Shown here: piece after piece, positions 18,314-28,289 of the stretch
How the letters are laid out: every line of letters begins with the position of its first letter
How positions within the stretch are numbered: the stretch's first letter is position 1
Assembly (NCBI GenBank): GCA_030041095.1
Contig: JASHON010000087.1
Location: 1-64,000, forward strand
Length of the DNA stretch: 64,000 nucleotides
Direction of reading: 5' to 3'
Source: Terriglobia bacterium
GTDB lineage: Bacteria > Acidobacteriota > Terriglobia > UBA7540
Position numbers and translations under genes: made by a program
The notes under the pieces: generated by a model
The model's input: only the letters and a program-made list of their open reading frames with translations
The model's database searches: none
Told to the model about the DNA's origin: nothing

Positions 18314-18769
18314 TTAAGATGCTGGCCGCGCCCACACGTCGCCCGCTGGCGCGATGGCGAATCGCATGTGCCCGTTGGCGATGATTTCCCGTCCGCGAAA
18401 AACCGTCCCTTGCAGTTCCCCAAGATTTCCCCTTAGCTTCAGCACCTCAGCCTCTGCGCGGAGCACGTCGCCAGCGTAGGCGGGCACACGCATTTCGGCG
18501 AGCGGAATATGAAGGATGAGTGGGATTCTTCCTTCCATTCCGGCACGCTCCATCACCAGCACCGCGCCCAGTTGCGTGGTCATTTCCAGCAGGATCCCGC
18601 AGGGAACAAGCGGTGCGCCGGGAAAATGACCGGAGGCGTAGCATTCATCGGCGGTGAAGGTCTTGAGCCCTGAGATTCGCCTCTCTGGAACAAATTCGGT
18701 AATCCGGTCGATGAGCAGGAACGGGTAGCGGTGCGGAAGAACGCGCCGGATATCGGGCTGTTCCATCAT
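18314..18769 (-). CDS. FabZ-like (3R)-hydroxyacyl-ACP dehydratase
   Basis: A 151-residue hot-dog-fold protein. HRYPFLLIDRI near the N-terminus, the catalytic His in GHFPGAP and the catalytic Glu in GILLEMTTQ match the FabZ active site. The usual proline-glycine turn is altered (VPCGILLE), so it could be a divergent paralogue rather than the housekeeping enzyme; no other fatty-acid genes are nearby. It starts by ATGA overlap with the upstream nuclease gene, so the two are coupled. FabZ would dehydrate beta-hydroxyacyl-ACP in the cytoplasm. Confidence 0.8.
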   Translation of the reverse strand: MMEQPDIRRVLPHRYPFLLIDRITEFVPERRISGLKTFTADECYASGHFPGAPLVPCGILLEMTTQLGAVLVMERAGMEGRIPLILHIPLAEMRVPAYAGDVLRAEAEVLKLRGNLGELQGTVFRGREIIANGHMRFAIAPAGDVWARPAS

Positions 18770-19827
18770 GACTTCTCGAGCGCCAGTGCCCTTTGTTGGG
18801 CGGCAGCTCCTGTCGCAGCCTGAGCCTTAGAAACCCCGCTCGGGCGGGGCGCTTTGTCTCCGGCGTCTCGTCGCTCGTCTTTGGACTCTGCCTTCAACAG
18901 TTCGCGCCCCAGCGCGCGGTTGCGGCTGGTCCAATCGCCCGGCCGGTCCCGTTCCGCCTCGTATTGCGCCCGCACGCTTTCTAACTTGGAATCCAGCTCG
19001 TCAAGATAATGGAGCGCCAATGCTTCGGCGAACATGGGCTCTTTGGGAGAGCCAAATTCGAGTTTCCCATGATGGGACAGGATCATGTGCTCTACCTGGG
19101 CTTTTAGCATTGCCGGAAATCCAGGAATGGCCCTGATCTTTTCCTGCACCATCTCGACTGCCATGGAAATATGACCCAGCAGTTGTCCACGTGTCGAATA
19201 ACGGAAAGCCCGCTGAAAACTGAGCTCTTCGATCTTGCCCAAGTCGTGGAGCACAATTCCTGCAAGAATCAAGGAACGATTGAGCCAAGGATAATGATCC
19301 GCCAACATGTCCCCGAGCTGCCAAAGCGAGCTTACATGTTCGAGCAATCCTCCGAGATAAGCATGGTGCAGAACCATGGCCGCGGGCGCCAGCTTGTATT
19401 TGGCAGCGAGAGCCGGGTCCTCCAGAACGGCCAGCAGCAACTGCTTGAGCGGTCCTTCGGGCTCCCTCCGCACGCGCTCGAGGAGGGCCTCGTACATCTC
19501 TTCCGGGTCCTGGGTGCATTTCGGAAGAAAATCACGCAAATCGATTGGCTCGTCGCGGCAGGCGCGAATATCGCGGACGGCGATTTGGAGCACGTTTTGA
19601 TAGCGCTCGACGGCCCCTTCAATGTGCACCACGTCATCCACATCGAAGTCTGCTGTAATCCGGTCGCAGTCCCACAATTTGCCTTTGATCGTGCCGCTTG
19701 AGTCGCGCAACTCGAGGTCGAGGTAGGCGCTGCCCGTGCGCGCATTCTTCCGCTCCTTTCCCTGCAACAGGAACTCAGAACTCACGCGACGGCCGGCCTC
19801 AAGGTCCGCGATAAAGGCTTTTTTCAT
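18766..19827 (-). CDS. YhaM-like OB-fold/HD-domain 3'-5' exoribonuclease
   Basis: The N-terminal region (about 1-95) is an OB-fold nucleic-acid binder with the typical LLQGKERKNARTGSAYLDLE. A HD phosphohydrolase domain (about 150-290) follows: HHAYLGGLLEH, GIVLHDLGKIEEL, then the ILSHHG and LHYLDELDSK metal ligands. This architecture defines the YhaM/CBF1 family, which trims RNA or single-stranded DNA from the 3' end. The last 50 residues are a low-complexity Ala/Lys/Glu tail. The gene overlaps its upstream (SurA-like) and downstream (FabZ-like) neighbours by 4 bases each, so all three are translated together. Confidence 0.82.
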   Translation of the reverse strand: MKKAFIADLEAGRRVSSEFLLQGKERKNARTGSAYLDLELRDSSGTIKGKLWDCDRITADFDVDDVVHIEGAVERYQNVLQIAVRDIRACRDEPIDLRDFLPKCTQDPEEMYEALLERVRREPEGPLKQLLLAVLEDPALAAKYKLAPAAMVLHHAYLGGLLEHVSSLWQLGDMLADHYPWLNRSLILAGIVLHDLGKIEELSFQRAFRYSTRGQLLGHISMAVEMVQEKIRAIPGFPAMLKAQVEHMILSHHGKLEFGSPKEPMFAEALALHYLDELDSKLESVRAQYEAERDRPGDWTSRNRALGRELLKAESKDERRDAGDKAPRPSGVSKAQAATGAAAQQRALALEKS

Positions 19828-20882
19828 TCACCCCCTTCGGCGGTAGTAGTGCCGTTCTGGGGAGCCGCTCCGGCGTCGACAAACCCTGGGGCAATCCAGA
19901 TGTAGCTTTCCGTTCGAAGCTTCGTCAGATAGTCGTGAAGGGCGGGTTGCATCTTTTGGTTGTATAGAAGATTGTCCACTTGCTCTTCAACTTCTTGAAA
20001 CTTGGGCGGGCCGGGGCTCCGCTCATCCAGGACTTTCACAATAACGTAGCCAGCGGAAAGGGAGATAACTTTGGAAATGTCCCCGGGGTCAAGACTCTTG
20101 ATGGCGTCGGAGATGACCGGCAGCAGCGATCCGGCCGGGAAGAAGCCCACGTCGCCGTCATTCTTCTGGGGCCCATCCGAGTATTTCTTGAGCACATCGC
20201 TCCAGTTCGCTCCTCCCAGCGCCATCTCGTATGCCGCTTGGGCGCGCTTCTCTGCTCCCGTTCCCCATTTGTCTTTCGAAACTTGAATCTCCGCCAATTC
20301 TACGCCCGCCGGGCTTTGGAACTCATTTTTGTGCGCTTCGAAGTATTTCTTCGCTTCAGACTGCGTCACCGTGATCAAGGAGCCCACCCGCTGCTCGACG
20401 ACCTGCTGGGTTAGAAACCTTTTCCGGATATTGCTTTCATAGTCTTCCCAAATCAAGCCGTTTTTCTCAACCAGCATCTGAAGATCGTAGATGGATGCAA
20501 GGCCCATTTGCTTCCGAATCTGGTCGAGATATTCCACGACGTTGGCATCGACGTTGATGTTCAAATCCTTCGCCTTCTGGACGAGCAAATCCTGGTCGAT
20601 CATCTGTTCCAGCAAGTCACGCTGTTCAGTGTTGTATCGATCTTCGAGCTCAGCCCCCGAGTATTTTTGGGCCAGGGTGTCGTGGAGTTGTTCTTTGGCC
20701 AGGTCATACTGCCGCTCCGTAATGATCTTTTCGTTGACACGAGCGATGATGCGGTCGATCAGGACTTCGCGCGCAAACGCCGGCGCCGCCACGGCAACGA
20801 TTGCGGCGGCGAGAAGAGGCAACAGCAAGCGCCTGTTACGAGCGTTGCGATGAAGATTCGACTGTGCGGTATGGCTTCTCAT
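19824..20882 (-). CDS. SurA-like periplasmic peptidyl-prolyl isomerase
   Basis: 352 residues with a signal peptide (LLLPLLAAAIVAVAAPAFA, about 19-37), a SurA_N-type chaperone helix bundle starting VLIDRIIARVNEKIITERQ, and one parvulin domain (about 195-300: GVELAEIQVSKD, then KKYSDGP and GDVGFFPAGSL). Only one rotamase domain is present, fewer than in E. coli SurA. It should help fold outer-membrane proteins, which fits a genome with many TonB receptors. It is first in the overlapping SurA/YhaM/FabZ set. The 178-base gap upstream separates it from mfd on the same strand. Confidence 0.87.
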   Translation of the reverse strand: MRSHTAQSNLHRNARNRRLLLPLLAAAIVAVAAPAFAREVLIDRIIARVNEKIITERQYDLAKEQLHDTLAQKYSGAELEDRYNTEQRDLLEQMIDQDLLVQKAKDLNINVDANVVEYLDQIRKQMGLASIYDLQMLVEKNGLIWEDYESNIRKRFLTQQVVEQRVGSLITVTQSEAKKYFEAHKNEFQSPAGVELAEIQVSKDKWGTGAEKRAQAAYEMALGGANWSDVLKKYSDGPQKNDGDVGFFPAGSLLPVISDAIKSLDPGDISKVISLSAGYVIVKVLDERSPGPPKFQEVEEQVDNLLYNQKMQPALHDYLTKLRTESYIWIAPGFVDAGAAPQNGTTTAEGGE

Positions 20883-21060
20883 AATTTTTCCTCGCCTCGG
20901 ATTTCAAGGCATCTCAAAGCCGCCCAGCACCATGAGACTGCCACGCAAAACCGAAAACTACTCCAGGCAACCCCGCGCCTGCAATCTCGCTTCCCCAGGC
21001 AGCCCCGTGACACCCATTCGCTTTCGTCTGCTACCGGCGGCCTTGTACCTGAGACTTATC

Positions 21061-24000
21061 TTAGTTCCGTCCGCTCAATTCGCGCAATACGCTCGCGATT
21101 TCCGAAGTTGGGTCGGGCAAAGTGGAGGGAAAGACCAAAATCCCGCCTGGACGAAGGCGGGAGCCGCGGCGTTTGTGAACGAACCGCATCAGACTCTCGG
21201 GTGAGAGAGGGGTTTGCGAGTCGAACCGGACCCACACCTCGCTGGCTTTGCGATCAATCGAGACGATCATCATCGACTCGGCCAGCGATTTTAGGATCGC
21301 GTATTTCAGCAGCGTGTGAACCGACTCCGGCAGCGGGCCATAGCGATCCGTCATTTCGGCCTCCACTTCCGCTACGTCCTGCTCGTGGCGCAACCCGGAA
21401 ATCCGCTTATACATGCGGAGCCGCTGGCTTTCATCTGAGATGTAGTCGCCGGGGATGCGAATATCGGCGCCCAGATTCAGCGTGGTATGTGTCTCCGGGC
21501 GCGGCGGTTCTCCCTTCAACTCTTCCACGGTCTGATCGAGCATCTTGAGATACAAATCGAGCCCGATCGAAGCCAGGTGGCCGGATTGTTCCGCTCCCAG
21601 AATATTTCCGGCGCCGCGCAGTTCCAGGTCGAGCCCTGCCAGCCGAAATCCGGCGCCTAAATCAGAGAACTCTTTGAGCGCGGCGAGCCGTCGCCGGGCG
21701 ATCGGCGTGAGAGAATCCTCGTCCGAAATCAAGAAGTAGGCGTAAGCCCGGCGGTCCGAGCGTCCGACGCGCCCACGAAGCTGATACAGCTCCGCCAGTC
21801 CAAAACGATCCGCGCGATTGACGATGAGCGTGTTGGCGCGGGCAATATCCAATCCGTTCTCGATGATCGAGGTTGAAACCAGGACGTCGTATTGGTTTTC
21901 GACGAATTTGAGCATCACTCTCTCAAGCTCCCCCTCGCCCATCTGCCCATGGGCCACTCCCAGGCGAGCGTTGGGAACAAGGCGTTGAATCATCGCAGCA
22001 ATGTTGAAGATGGATTCGACCCGGTTGTGAACGAAATAGACCTGACCCTGCCGCTCGATCTCCTGAAGAATAGCGGACTGGATGAGCCGCGGCGTGAAAG
22101 CCGCCACAGTCGTCTGAATGGCCAGACGGCCGCGGGGGGGGGATTCGATCACGGAAAGGTCTCTTAGGCCTCCAAGGGACATATGAAGAGTGCGCGGAAT
22201 GGGCGTGGCGGACATGGTTAACACGTCCACGTTAGCTTTCAGGCGTTTCAACTTTTCCTTGGCCGCCACGCCAAAACGCTGCTCTTCGTCGACAACGAGC
22301 AATCCCAAGTCCCGAAATTGGACATCTTTCGACAGCATGCGGTGAGTTCCGATCAGAACGTCCACCTTGCCATCGGCAACATCAGCAAGAATTTGATTCT
22401 GCTGTGCGGCAGACCGAAACCGGCTGAGCATTTCGATGGAGAGAGGAAAGGCTGCCATCCGCCGCCGGAACGTATTGTAGTGCTGGAAAGCCAGGACCGT
22501 GGTGGGAGCAAGCACAGCCACCTGCTTGCTGCCTTGCACGACCTTGAACGCGGCGCGCATGGCTAATTCGGTCTTGCCATATCCCACGTCGCCGCAGAGC
22601 AGCCGGTCCATGGGCTGAGGGCTTTCGAGATCGGACTTGATTTCTTCCAGCGCCTTGAGCTGGTCCGGCGTCTCCTCGAACTCGAAAGCTTCTTCAAACT
22701 CTTTTTGCCACGGAGTGTCAGGCGGAGCGCCCGCACCGCCGCTCATCTTGCGTTCCGCGTAAAGACGCAGGAGTTCCTCGGTCATATCACGCAGAGCGCG
22801 CTTCACCCTGATCTTCGTTCGTACCCAAGCGGTTCCCCCCAACCGGTCGAGTGAAGGCTTGGCGCCGTCTTGCCCGGAGCCCGACCGGTATTTATCCACC
22901 AGATCCAGCCTCTCGAGCGGAACATAGAGCTTGGCGTCATCCTGGTACGTGAGCAACATGAAGTCGCGATCGCTACCATCGACGGCGATCTGCCTCAAAC
23001 CCTGGTAGAGCCCGACTCCGTGATCGACGTGGACGACATAATCTCCAACCCTGAGATCGCTCAGGTCTGAGATAAAGCGGGAAATGGCGGATTTTCCGCG
23101 GATGCGAGCCGCAGTCCATTCTGCGCGGCCGAAGAGGTCGTTTTCGCAAAACAGCGATAGCCGCACGTCCGGGAACATGACCCCCTCATCCAGGCTGCCG
23201 CGAACAATTCGCAGCGGGCGGGCGTCTGGCGGGTTCACTCCGGGCGCGAAGGGCGCTGCCGTGAGACCGGTCTGAGGATGGGGCGAGCCAGAACCTTTCG
23301 CGAGTTCGCCGGGCAGGACAGTTTCGTAAGGCAGAGAATACTCTTGCAGCGTTTCACAGAGCCGGTCGATTTCGCCAGCAGTCGACGCGGCTACTGCCAC
23401 GTTCTCTCCCGCCTGGCGCCGCTTCTGGAGATCTTCCACCCACGCTTTCAGATTCCCCCGAAACTGGGGTGCTGGCTGCGTGCGCAGGGTGAAGCGTGAG
23501 TGCCTGCGACTCGAGTCTGCGTCAGCGGTAGGGGAAATCTCCGCCTCTTGGATTTCCAATTCTTGAACTGTAAGTTGGGCTAGCGGCGCCAGGGCACGTT
23601 GGAATTCCTCGCTTTGATAGAGGAGATCCTCCGGACGCACGCGAGGTGGGACCACGTCGCGAACTTCGTCGTAAGCGGCAGCCCAAGCCTCCCTCAAAGT
23701 TTGTATCTGGTTCCGGGCTTCAGCCGGTTCATCCCAAACCACGACAGGGCGGTCGAAAAGAGAAAACAGCGTGTAGGGATGTGGCTCCGCCAACCATGCG
23801 AAAAACTCCCAACCGGGAAACATGGCGGAGTATTCCGGCGCCCACGCAGGCTCCTCATCGGGCTTGCCGGTCTCGCGCGTCCGTGCTTCGAGAGCCCGAA
23901 CGAGCGAGTGAAACATGCGGGGCGAAACCCGATGCTCGACAAGCGGAAAGATGCGAATCGATTTGATGGGTTTGCGGGAGCGTTGTGTCTCCGGATCATA

Positions 24001-24648
24001 TTCCCTTATTGAGTCAATCTGGTCTGCCGAGAACTCGATCCGTACAGGCCACTCTGCCCGCGGCGAGAATAGATCGATAATACCGCCCCGGGCGGAATAC
24101 CCGCCCACGCTTTCCACAGGCTCGTGAATTTCGTAACCGACACCAGCCAAGTGCTCGCTCAGGTCCTCCATCGCCAGCTCATCACCCACGGCAAGGGAAA
24201 GGACGAGCGAACGGTAATAATCGGCGCTGCGAAAGCGCCCGAGAACTGCGATGGATGGCGTAAACAAGATCTGAGTCGTTCGCTCGGCGATTTTCGAGAG
24301 AGTGATCGCACGCCGCTCGGCAATTTCCGGATGCGGCGACCGGCCTTCATAAGGAGTCACATCGAAGAAGGGAAGCGCGTCAACGGAATCCTCCGCTCCA
24401 CCGAGCCACCGCTTGAATGTTGCGGTGGAGCGCCTCAACGTATCGGCGCGCTCGTTGTCGGTCGTGAGAACCAGAAGAGGCCGCGCCAGCTTTTGCGACA
24501 GGGCAGCGAAGAGCGCGGCCTTCCCGGTGCTCGTCAGCCCGTAAATCCCGGCCGATCGGGGGCCTTCTCCCTCTGTGGTGCCCAGGACATCGGCGACGGC
24601 CCGTATTGAAGGATGGTCGAGGATTTGTTTCAACAAGGAATGCATCAA
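21061..24648 (-). CDS. mfd: Transcription-repair coupling factor Mfd
   Basis: The 1195-residue protein shows the whole Mfd plan: a UvrB-like N-terminal part (LVLTTDNERADTLRRS; FDVTPYEGRSPHPEI), the RNA-polymerase-interacting domain (VGDYVVHVDHGVGLYQGL), and the RecG-like translocase with Walker A LLCGDVGYGKTELAMRA, the DEEQ box LLVVDEEQRFGV, motif III LTMSATPIPRTLHMSL and the TRG/motif VI region QLRGRVGRSDRRAYAYFL, then the C-terminal regulatory domain. Mfd displaces polymerase stalled at DNA damage and recruits UvrA. Length is normal and all motifs are intact. It lies 36 bases after the adenylyltransferase gene. Confidence 0.97.
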   Translation of the reverse strand: MMHSLLKQILDHPSIRAVADVLGTTEGEGPRSAGIYGLTSTGKAALFAALSQKLARPLLVLTTDNERADTLRRSTATFKRWLGGAEDSVDALPFFDVTPYEGRSPHPEIAERRAITLSKIAERTTQILFTPSIAVLGRFRSADYYRSLVLSLAVGDELAMEDLSEHLAGVGYEIHEPVESVGGYSARGGIIDLFSPRAEWPVRIEFSADQIDSIREYDPETQRSRKPIKSIRIFPLVEHRVSPRMFHSLVRALEARTRETGKPDEEPAWAPEYSAMFPGWEFFAWLAEPHPYTLFSLFDRPVVVWDEPAEARNQIQTLREAWAAAYDEVRDVVPPRVRPEDLLYQSEEFQRALAPLAQLTVQELEIQEAEISPTADADSSRRHSRFTLRTQPAPQFRGNLKAWVEDLQKRRQAGENVAVAASTAGEIDRLCETLQEYSLPYETVLPGELAKGSGSPHPQTGLTAAPFAPGVNPPDARPLRIVRGSLDEGVMFPDVRLSLFCENDLFGRAEWTAARIRGKSAISRFISDLSDLRVGDYVVHVDHGVGLYQGLRQIAVDGSDRDFMLLTYQDDAKLYVPLERLDLVDKYRSGSGQDGAKPSLDRLGGTAWVRTKIRVKRALRDMTEELLRLYAERKMSGGAGAPPDTPWQKEFEEAFEFEETPDQLKALEEIKSDLESPQPMDRLLCGDVGYGKTELAMRAAFKVVQGSKQVAVLAPTTVLAFQHYNTFRRRMAAFPLSIEMLSRFRSAAQQNQILADVADGKVDVLIGTHRMLSKDVQFRDLGLLVVDEEQRFGVAAKEKLKRLKANVDVLTMSATPIPRTLHMSLGGLRDLSVIESPPRGRLAIQTTVAAFTPRLIQSAILQEIERQGQVYFVHNRVESIFNIAAMIQRLVPNARLGVAHGQMGEGELERVMLKFVENQYDVLVSTSIIENGLDIARANTLIVNRADRFGLAELYQLRGRVGRSDRRAYAYFLISDEDSLTPIARRRLAALKEFSDLGAGFRLAGLDLELRGAGNILGAEQSGHLASIGLDLYLKMLDQTVEELKGEPPRPETHTTLNLGADIRIPGDYISDESQRLRMYKRISGLRHEQDVAEVEAEMTDRYGPLPESVHTLLKYAILKSLAESMMIVSIDRKASEVWVRFDSQTPLSPESLMRFVHKRRGSRLRPGGILVFPSTLPDPTSEIASVLRELSGRN

Positions 24649-24684
24649 ACCTGCAGTATTCAGGGCGGGTCAGAGGAAGCCAAA

Positions 24685-25179
24685 CTATTCCGCGCTCCCG
24701 ACGATGCGGCGGAGGACCGCAGATGTGGAATATCCCTTTACGACGGGGATTGAGACAACCTGTCCTCCGGCCGCTTGAACTTCTTCCCTACCCACGATCC
24801 CCTCCAGGGTCCAATCGGCGCCTTTAACCAGTACAGCCGGCAGAACGGCGGAGATCAGGTTGCGCGGCGTGAGGTCGTCGAAAATGGTGACGTAATCCAC
24901 AGCCGCCAGCGCTTCGAGTAATTCCGCTCGTTCTTTTTCAGGAAAGATCGGCCGCTTCGGACCCTTCAACTCCCTCACGGTGCGATCGCTGTTGATGGCT
25001 ACCAGCAGCCGGTCGCCCAGTTTTCTTGCTTCGCACAAATATCGCGTGTGGCCGGGGTGAAGAAGATCAAAGCATCCGTTAGTGAAGACGAGCCGCAGTC
25101 CCTCCCGCTTGAGCGTGGCTGCCACTTCGATCGCATTTTCAATCGTAAGAATTTTACCGCGCTCCGCGTCTTCGGCCAT
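24685..25179 (-). CDS. rfaE2: D-glycero-beta-D-manno-heptose 1-phosphate adenylyltransferase
   Basis: A stand-alone nucleotidyltransferase domain: [17 protein letters not shown] holds the HxGH nucleotide-binding motif and [11 protein letters not shown] the C-terminal ISTT-like motif. It corresponds to the C-terminal half of E. coli HldE, which makes ADP-heptose for lipopolysaccharide core. I use the ATG at 25179 (MAEDAERG); the frame extends to 25212. It follows the flippase and aminotransferase genes on the same strand, which supports a cell-envelope sugar role. The kinase half is not in the window. Confidence 0.87.
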   Translation of the reverse strand: MAEDAERGKILTIENAIEVAATLKREGLRLVFTNGCFDLLHPGHTRYLCEARKLGDRLLVAINSDRTVRELKGPKRPIFPEKERAELLEALAAVDYVTIFDDLTPRNLISAVLPAVLVKGADWTLEGIVGREEVQAAGGQVVSIPVVKGYSTSAVLRRIVGSAE

Positions 25180-25228
25180 GATCGAAGGGCGCCTACACCG
25201 CGATTTTACCACGCGTTTCGACGCCGGC

Positions 25229-26755
25229 TTACCGGCTGAGCGTGCCGCGAATGGCTTCGACCAACCGAGCCTTCGCCTTCAACCCGAGTGGATCTCGCGT
25301 CAGGACGAACCACAGAACGAGGGCGCCGTAAACCAAGCCGCCGGCACCGGCCTGAACGGCCAGCGTCAAGACGCCAGGCTTCGGAAATAGCTCTTTGAGT
25401 GCAAGGAGTGCAGCGCCGAACGGAACGCAAAACGCCAGCGGCGGAAGAAAGGCGCGGGTGAGGAACGTGGCTAGAGGAGTTTTCAGAATGCGACAGAGAT
25501 GGGGCGGGTAATAAAACAGCGCGCTCAATGTCATTGGGATCGCGGTTCCAAGCGCGACGCCAAGAATCCCGAACCAATGGAGCATCAAAACGCTCAGCAC
25601 GACGTTGGCGCTTCCTTCGGCGATTCGGAGATAGGCGAGTGGGCGATGGCGGGCCATGCCCTGGAGAATATACCGGAGAGTCTCCTCCGAGCGTGTCAGG
25701 CCGACGGCGACGATCAAGACGGCCAGAATGGAGTAGCTCGAAAGATATCGCGCACCCACCCATACTTGGATGATGGGCTTGCCCAGGATGAGAAACAAAA
25801 CGATCAGGGGGAAAGAAGTGAACGCGCAGGCCCGGCTCCCATCGATCAAAATCTTCCGCTGCCCTTCCATATCCTCGGTCGCGTCGTAATGGCTCGACAG
25901 CGGACCGAACATACTGCCCACGGCATCGGTAAAGCTTGTGGAGTATCGGACGATCCTTGCCCCGACGGCAAAATACGCCACCGACGCGGCTGAGATGAAC
26001 ATTCCCGTGATAGCTTCATCCGAAGCAAAGAAAAGCTGGCTCCCCAAGCTGAACACGAAAACCGGCAGGCTGTAGTTGACCATAAGCCGGAAGCTTTTGC
26101 GGTCCACAAACTTCCAGTGGAAACGCAACGGAAGAGCGCGGAGAACCAACACCACGTAAACGCACGGCACGAGCGTACGCACGCCCACGGTCACCAGGGA
26201 AACAGCCAGCAGGCCAAGCCCGTGAGTGAGAACAACCACCACCAGCGCTGCCCGCACCAACGTGCCTGCCGTCCCAGTCAGATCGACTGTCGGAAACCTC
26301 TGCAGTCCTTCCAGGATTCCCCCGAAAATTCCAAGAGGAAAGCCGAGGGCAACCCCTGTTCCTACGATGAGGAAGAGCCATTGCGCAGATTGGTGGTACG
26401 CTGGCGCGACGCGGAAGATGTGATCGACGTAAACTGTTCCGATCATCGTGATGACCAACGTGACGATTCCCACTAGGCAATATATGAAAAACGCGGTGTT
26501 GACGTAGCGGTTGACATTCTCGTCTTCGTTCCGCGCTACGAACCAGGCAACGTAACGTTGCACGGATGCGGTGATGCCCAGATCGAAAAGGCCGAAATAG
26601 CCCGTCAGCGAGAAAACGAGGACGTACAGTCCCCATCCCTCATCACCCAAACGATGCAGAACAAACGGCGTGAGAAAGATACCGACCAGAACGCCGGTAC
26701 CCAGGCGAAGCCAGCGTGTGCTCACTCCTCGAAGCAGACGGACCCGTGCTCTCAT
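25229..26755 (-). CDS. Polysaccharide flippase (Wzx/MATE-like)
   Basis: About 508 residues with roughly 12 to 14 hydrophobic segments. The N-terminal pattern ([20 protein letters not shown], then [19 protein letters not shown]) is that of polysaccharide-biosynthesis flippases, which move lipid-linked oligosaccharides or sugars across the inner membrane. A TTG at 26770 that overlaps the aminotransferase stop codon is a possible coupled start; the ATG at 26755 is used here. With the DegT aminotransferase and heptose adenylyltransferase it forms a small surface-glycan operon. No glycosyltransferases or polymerase are adjacent. Confidence 0.87.
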   Translation of the reverse strand: MRARVRLLRGVSTRWLRLGTGVLVGIFLTPFVLHRLGDEGWGLYVLVFSLTGYFGLFDLGITASVQRYVAWFVARNEDENVNRYVNTAFFIYCLVGIVTLVITMIGTVYVDHIFRVAPAYHQSAQWLFLIVGTGVALGFPLGIFGGILEGLQRFPTVDLTGTAGTLVRAALVVVVLTHGLGLLAVSLVTVGVRTLVPCVYVVLVLRALPLRFHWKFVDRKSFRLMVNYSLPVFVFSLGSQLFFASDEAITGMFISAASVAYFAVGARIVRYSTSFTDAVGSMFGPLSSHYDATEDMEGQRKILIDGSRACAFTSFPLIVLFLILGKPIIQVWVGARYLSSYSILAVLIVAVGLTRSEETLRYILQGMARHRPLAYLRIAEGSANVVLSVLMLHWFGILGVALGTAIPMTLSALFYYPPHLCRILKTPLATFLTRAFLPPLAFCVPFGAALLALKELFPKPGVLTLAVQAGAGGLVYGALVLWFVLTRDPLGLKAKARLVEAIRGTLSR

Positions 26756-26766
26756 GGCGGATGGGC

Positions 26767-27960
26767 TCAACGCGCGGCCGCTCCGCTGTCCTGGCCATAA
26801 AACCGGGCAATCGCCTCAACGACCCTGGCCTGCCGATGAGCGGGAAGCTCCGGATAAATGGGCAGAGCCAGCGCCTCCCGGCTTGCAGCTTCAGCCTCGG
26901 GAAACTGGCCGCGCCTGTATTTCATATCGGAAAAAGCGGGCTGCAGATGAAGAGGAGAAGGATAATAAACCTGCGTGGGGATGCCCCGTCGGGAGAGGAA
27001 CTCTTGCAGCCGGTCGCGTTCGGGGCAGCGGATGACGAACTGATGATACACGTGCGTGCAACCCTCCGGCACGGAAGGAAGCCGGAGTTGTTGCTCCAAC
27101 TGAAAGTCCGCAAAGAGCTGGCGATAAACGGCAGCCCGCGCCTGCCGCTCGGTAGTCCATTGGGCGAGATAGCCTAATTTCACTCGCAGGATGGCGGCCT
27201 GGACAGCGTCCAGGCGGCTGTTGGTTCCGCGTATCTCGTAGCGATATCGATCGCGGCTGCCGTGCACGCGCATCAGCCGGAGCCGCTCCGCCAGCTCAGT
27301 CCGGGAAGTTGCGATCAACCCTCCGTCGCCCGCCCCACCCAAATTCTTCGAAGGGAAGAAGCTGAAGCAGCCCAGGTCGCCCAGGCTACCCACGAACTTG
27401 CCGTAATACACGGCGCCGAGCGCCTGGGAGGCATCCTCAACAATGGCAACACCGCGTTTTCCGGCGAAGTGCAGAATCGGATCCATGCGGGCGGGCAGGC
27501 CGAAAAGGTGGACGGGAATGACGGCGCGTGTTTTCGATGATACTGCCTCATCGAGCAGCGCCGGATTCAAGTTGAACGTGTCTGGCTCGATATCGATAAA
27601 AACGGGCTGCGCCCCGGCTCTTAGGACGGCGCCCGCGGTGGCCACGAAAGTGAACGGCGTGGTAATCACTTCGTCGCCGTGCCCGATATCCAGCGCTTCG
27701 ATCGAAAGCTCCAGAGCCGCAGTTCCCGATGCGCAACTGACCGCTTCCCGCGCGCCCGTCCAAGGCGTGATTTCACGCTCAAACGCTTCCACTTCCTCGC
27801 CCAGAATGAATTGCTGGCGCTCCAAAACTCCAGTTACCGCGCGCACGATGTCATCGCGCAGAGAAGCGTACTGAGCCTTGAGGTCAACAAAAGGGAAAGG
27901 CTGCGCGTCTTCAAGCCTGGAGGCAAGCTTGGCGGAAACGTGATCGTGGCTTCCGGACAT
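26767..27960 (-). CDS. DegT/DnrJ/EryC1-type sugar aminotransferase
   Basis: The 397-residue protein is a PLP-dependent sugar-nucleotide aminotransferase. It has FVDLKAQYASLRDDI at the start, the phosphate-binding SCASGTAALELSIEAL, ITTPFTFVATA, the cofactor-stacking VEDASQALGA and the Schiff-base Lys in FSFFPSKNLGGAGDGG, with NSRLDAVQAAIL near the dimer interface. Members make amino sugars for surface polysaccharides. It heads the minus-strand operon with the flippase and heptose adenylyltransferase. The exact sugar cannot be told. Confidence 0.92.
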   Translation of the reverse strand: MSGSHDHVSAKLASRLEDAQPFPFVDLKAQYASLRDDIVRAVTGVLERQQFILGEEVEAFEREITPWTGAREAVSCASGTAALELSIEALDIGHGDEVITTPFTFVATAGAVLRAGAQPVFIDIEPDTFNLNPALLDEAVSSKTRAVIPVHLFGLPARMDPILHFAGKRGVAIVEDASQALGAVYYGKFVGSLGDLGCFSFFPSKNLGGAGDGGLIATSRTELAERLRLMRVHGSRDRYRYEIRGTNSRLDAVQAAILRVKLGYLAQWTTERQARAAVYRQLFADFQLEQQLRLPSVPEGCTHVYHQFVIRCPERDRLQEFLSRRGIPTQVYYPSPLHLQPAFSDMKYRRGQFPEAEAASREALALPIYPELPAHRQARVVEAIARFYGQDSGAAAR

Positions 27961-28289
27961 TGTTTGCGGAGAGCGGATGGGCCACTGTGCTGATCGCCCG
28001 TCCTAGTTTACTCCGGAAAGCGAGCTTCTGCCAAAAACAGAGAGCCTTAGCCGGCCCGCGGGCCGCTTACGCGCTGGCGGTATCGTTCGCTTCCTGTCAT
28101 GGAGGAGACTCCGAAAATGCGTCCCTTCGAAACGTCATCCGCCCGGGAGCTGAGTCCTCCCTTTGCTGGCGTTCTCAGCTCAATCTGGCCTTTAAGAAGC
28201 ACAAACAAACGGCTCGCGGGCATTCTCTCCGTCCGTACGGTTGTGCTAAGGTGAGCGCCGCGCGTAGAATTGCAACGAGCGAGAGGCCC
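27961..28289. other. Divergent intergenic region between DegT and Sua5/TsaC genes
   Basis: A 329-base region between oppositely directed genes. It contains the Sua5 promoter candidate at 28241-28270 and a perfect 12-base palindrome GGCCCGCGGGCC at 28053-28064 of unknown meaning. The frame of the Sua5 gene is open throughout, but no family similarity is seen before the ATG at 28290, so I treat the region as non-coding. Confidence 0.45.
28241..28270 (+). promoter_or_regulatory. Possible sigma-70 promoter of the Sua5/TsaC gene
   Basis: TTGTGC (28241-28246) and TAGAAT (28265-28270) are 18 bases apart. The predicted start is about 12 bases before the ATG at 28290, with a GAGAGG ribosome-binding site between. 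The -35 is the same hexamer as that proposed for the TPR gene at 170. Confidence 0.35.

Noticed and set aside
20508-21548. 346-codon plus-strand frame across the SurA and mfd genes
   Set aside because: It spans two well-supported genes on the other strand and has no recognisable domain.
28053-28064. GGCCCGCGGGCC palindrome as operator
   Set aside because: Such G+C palindromes arise often by chance in this base composition; no second copy found.
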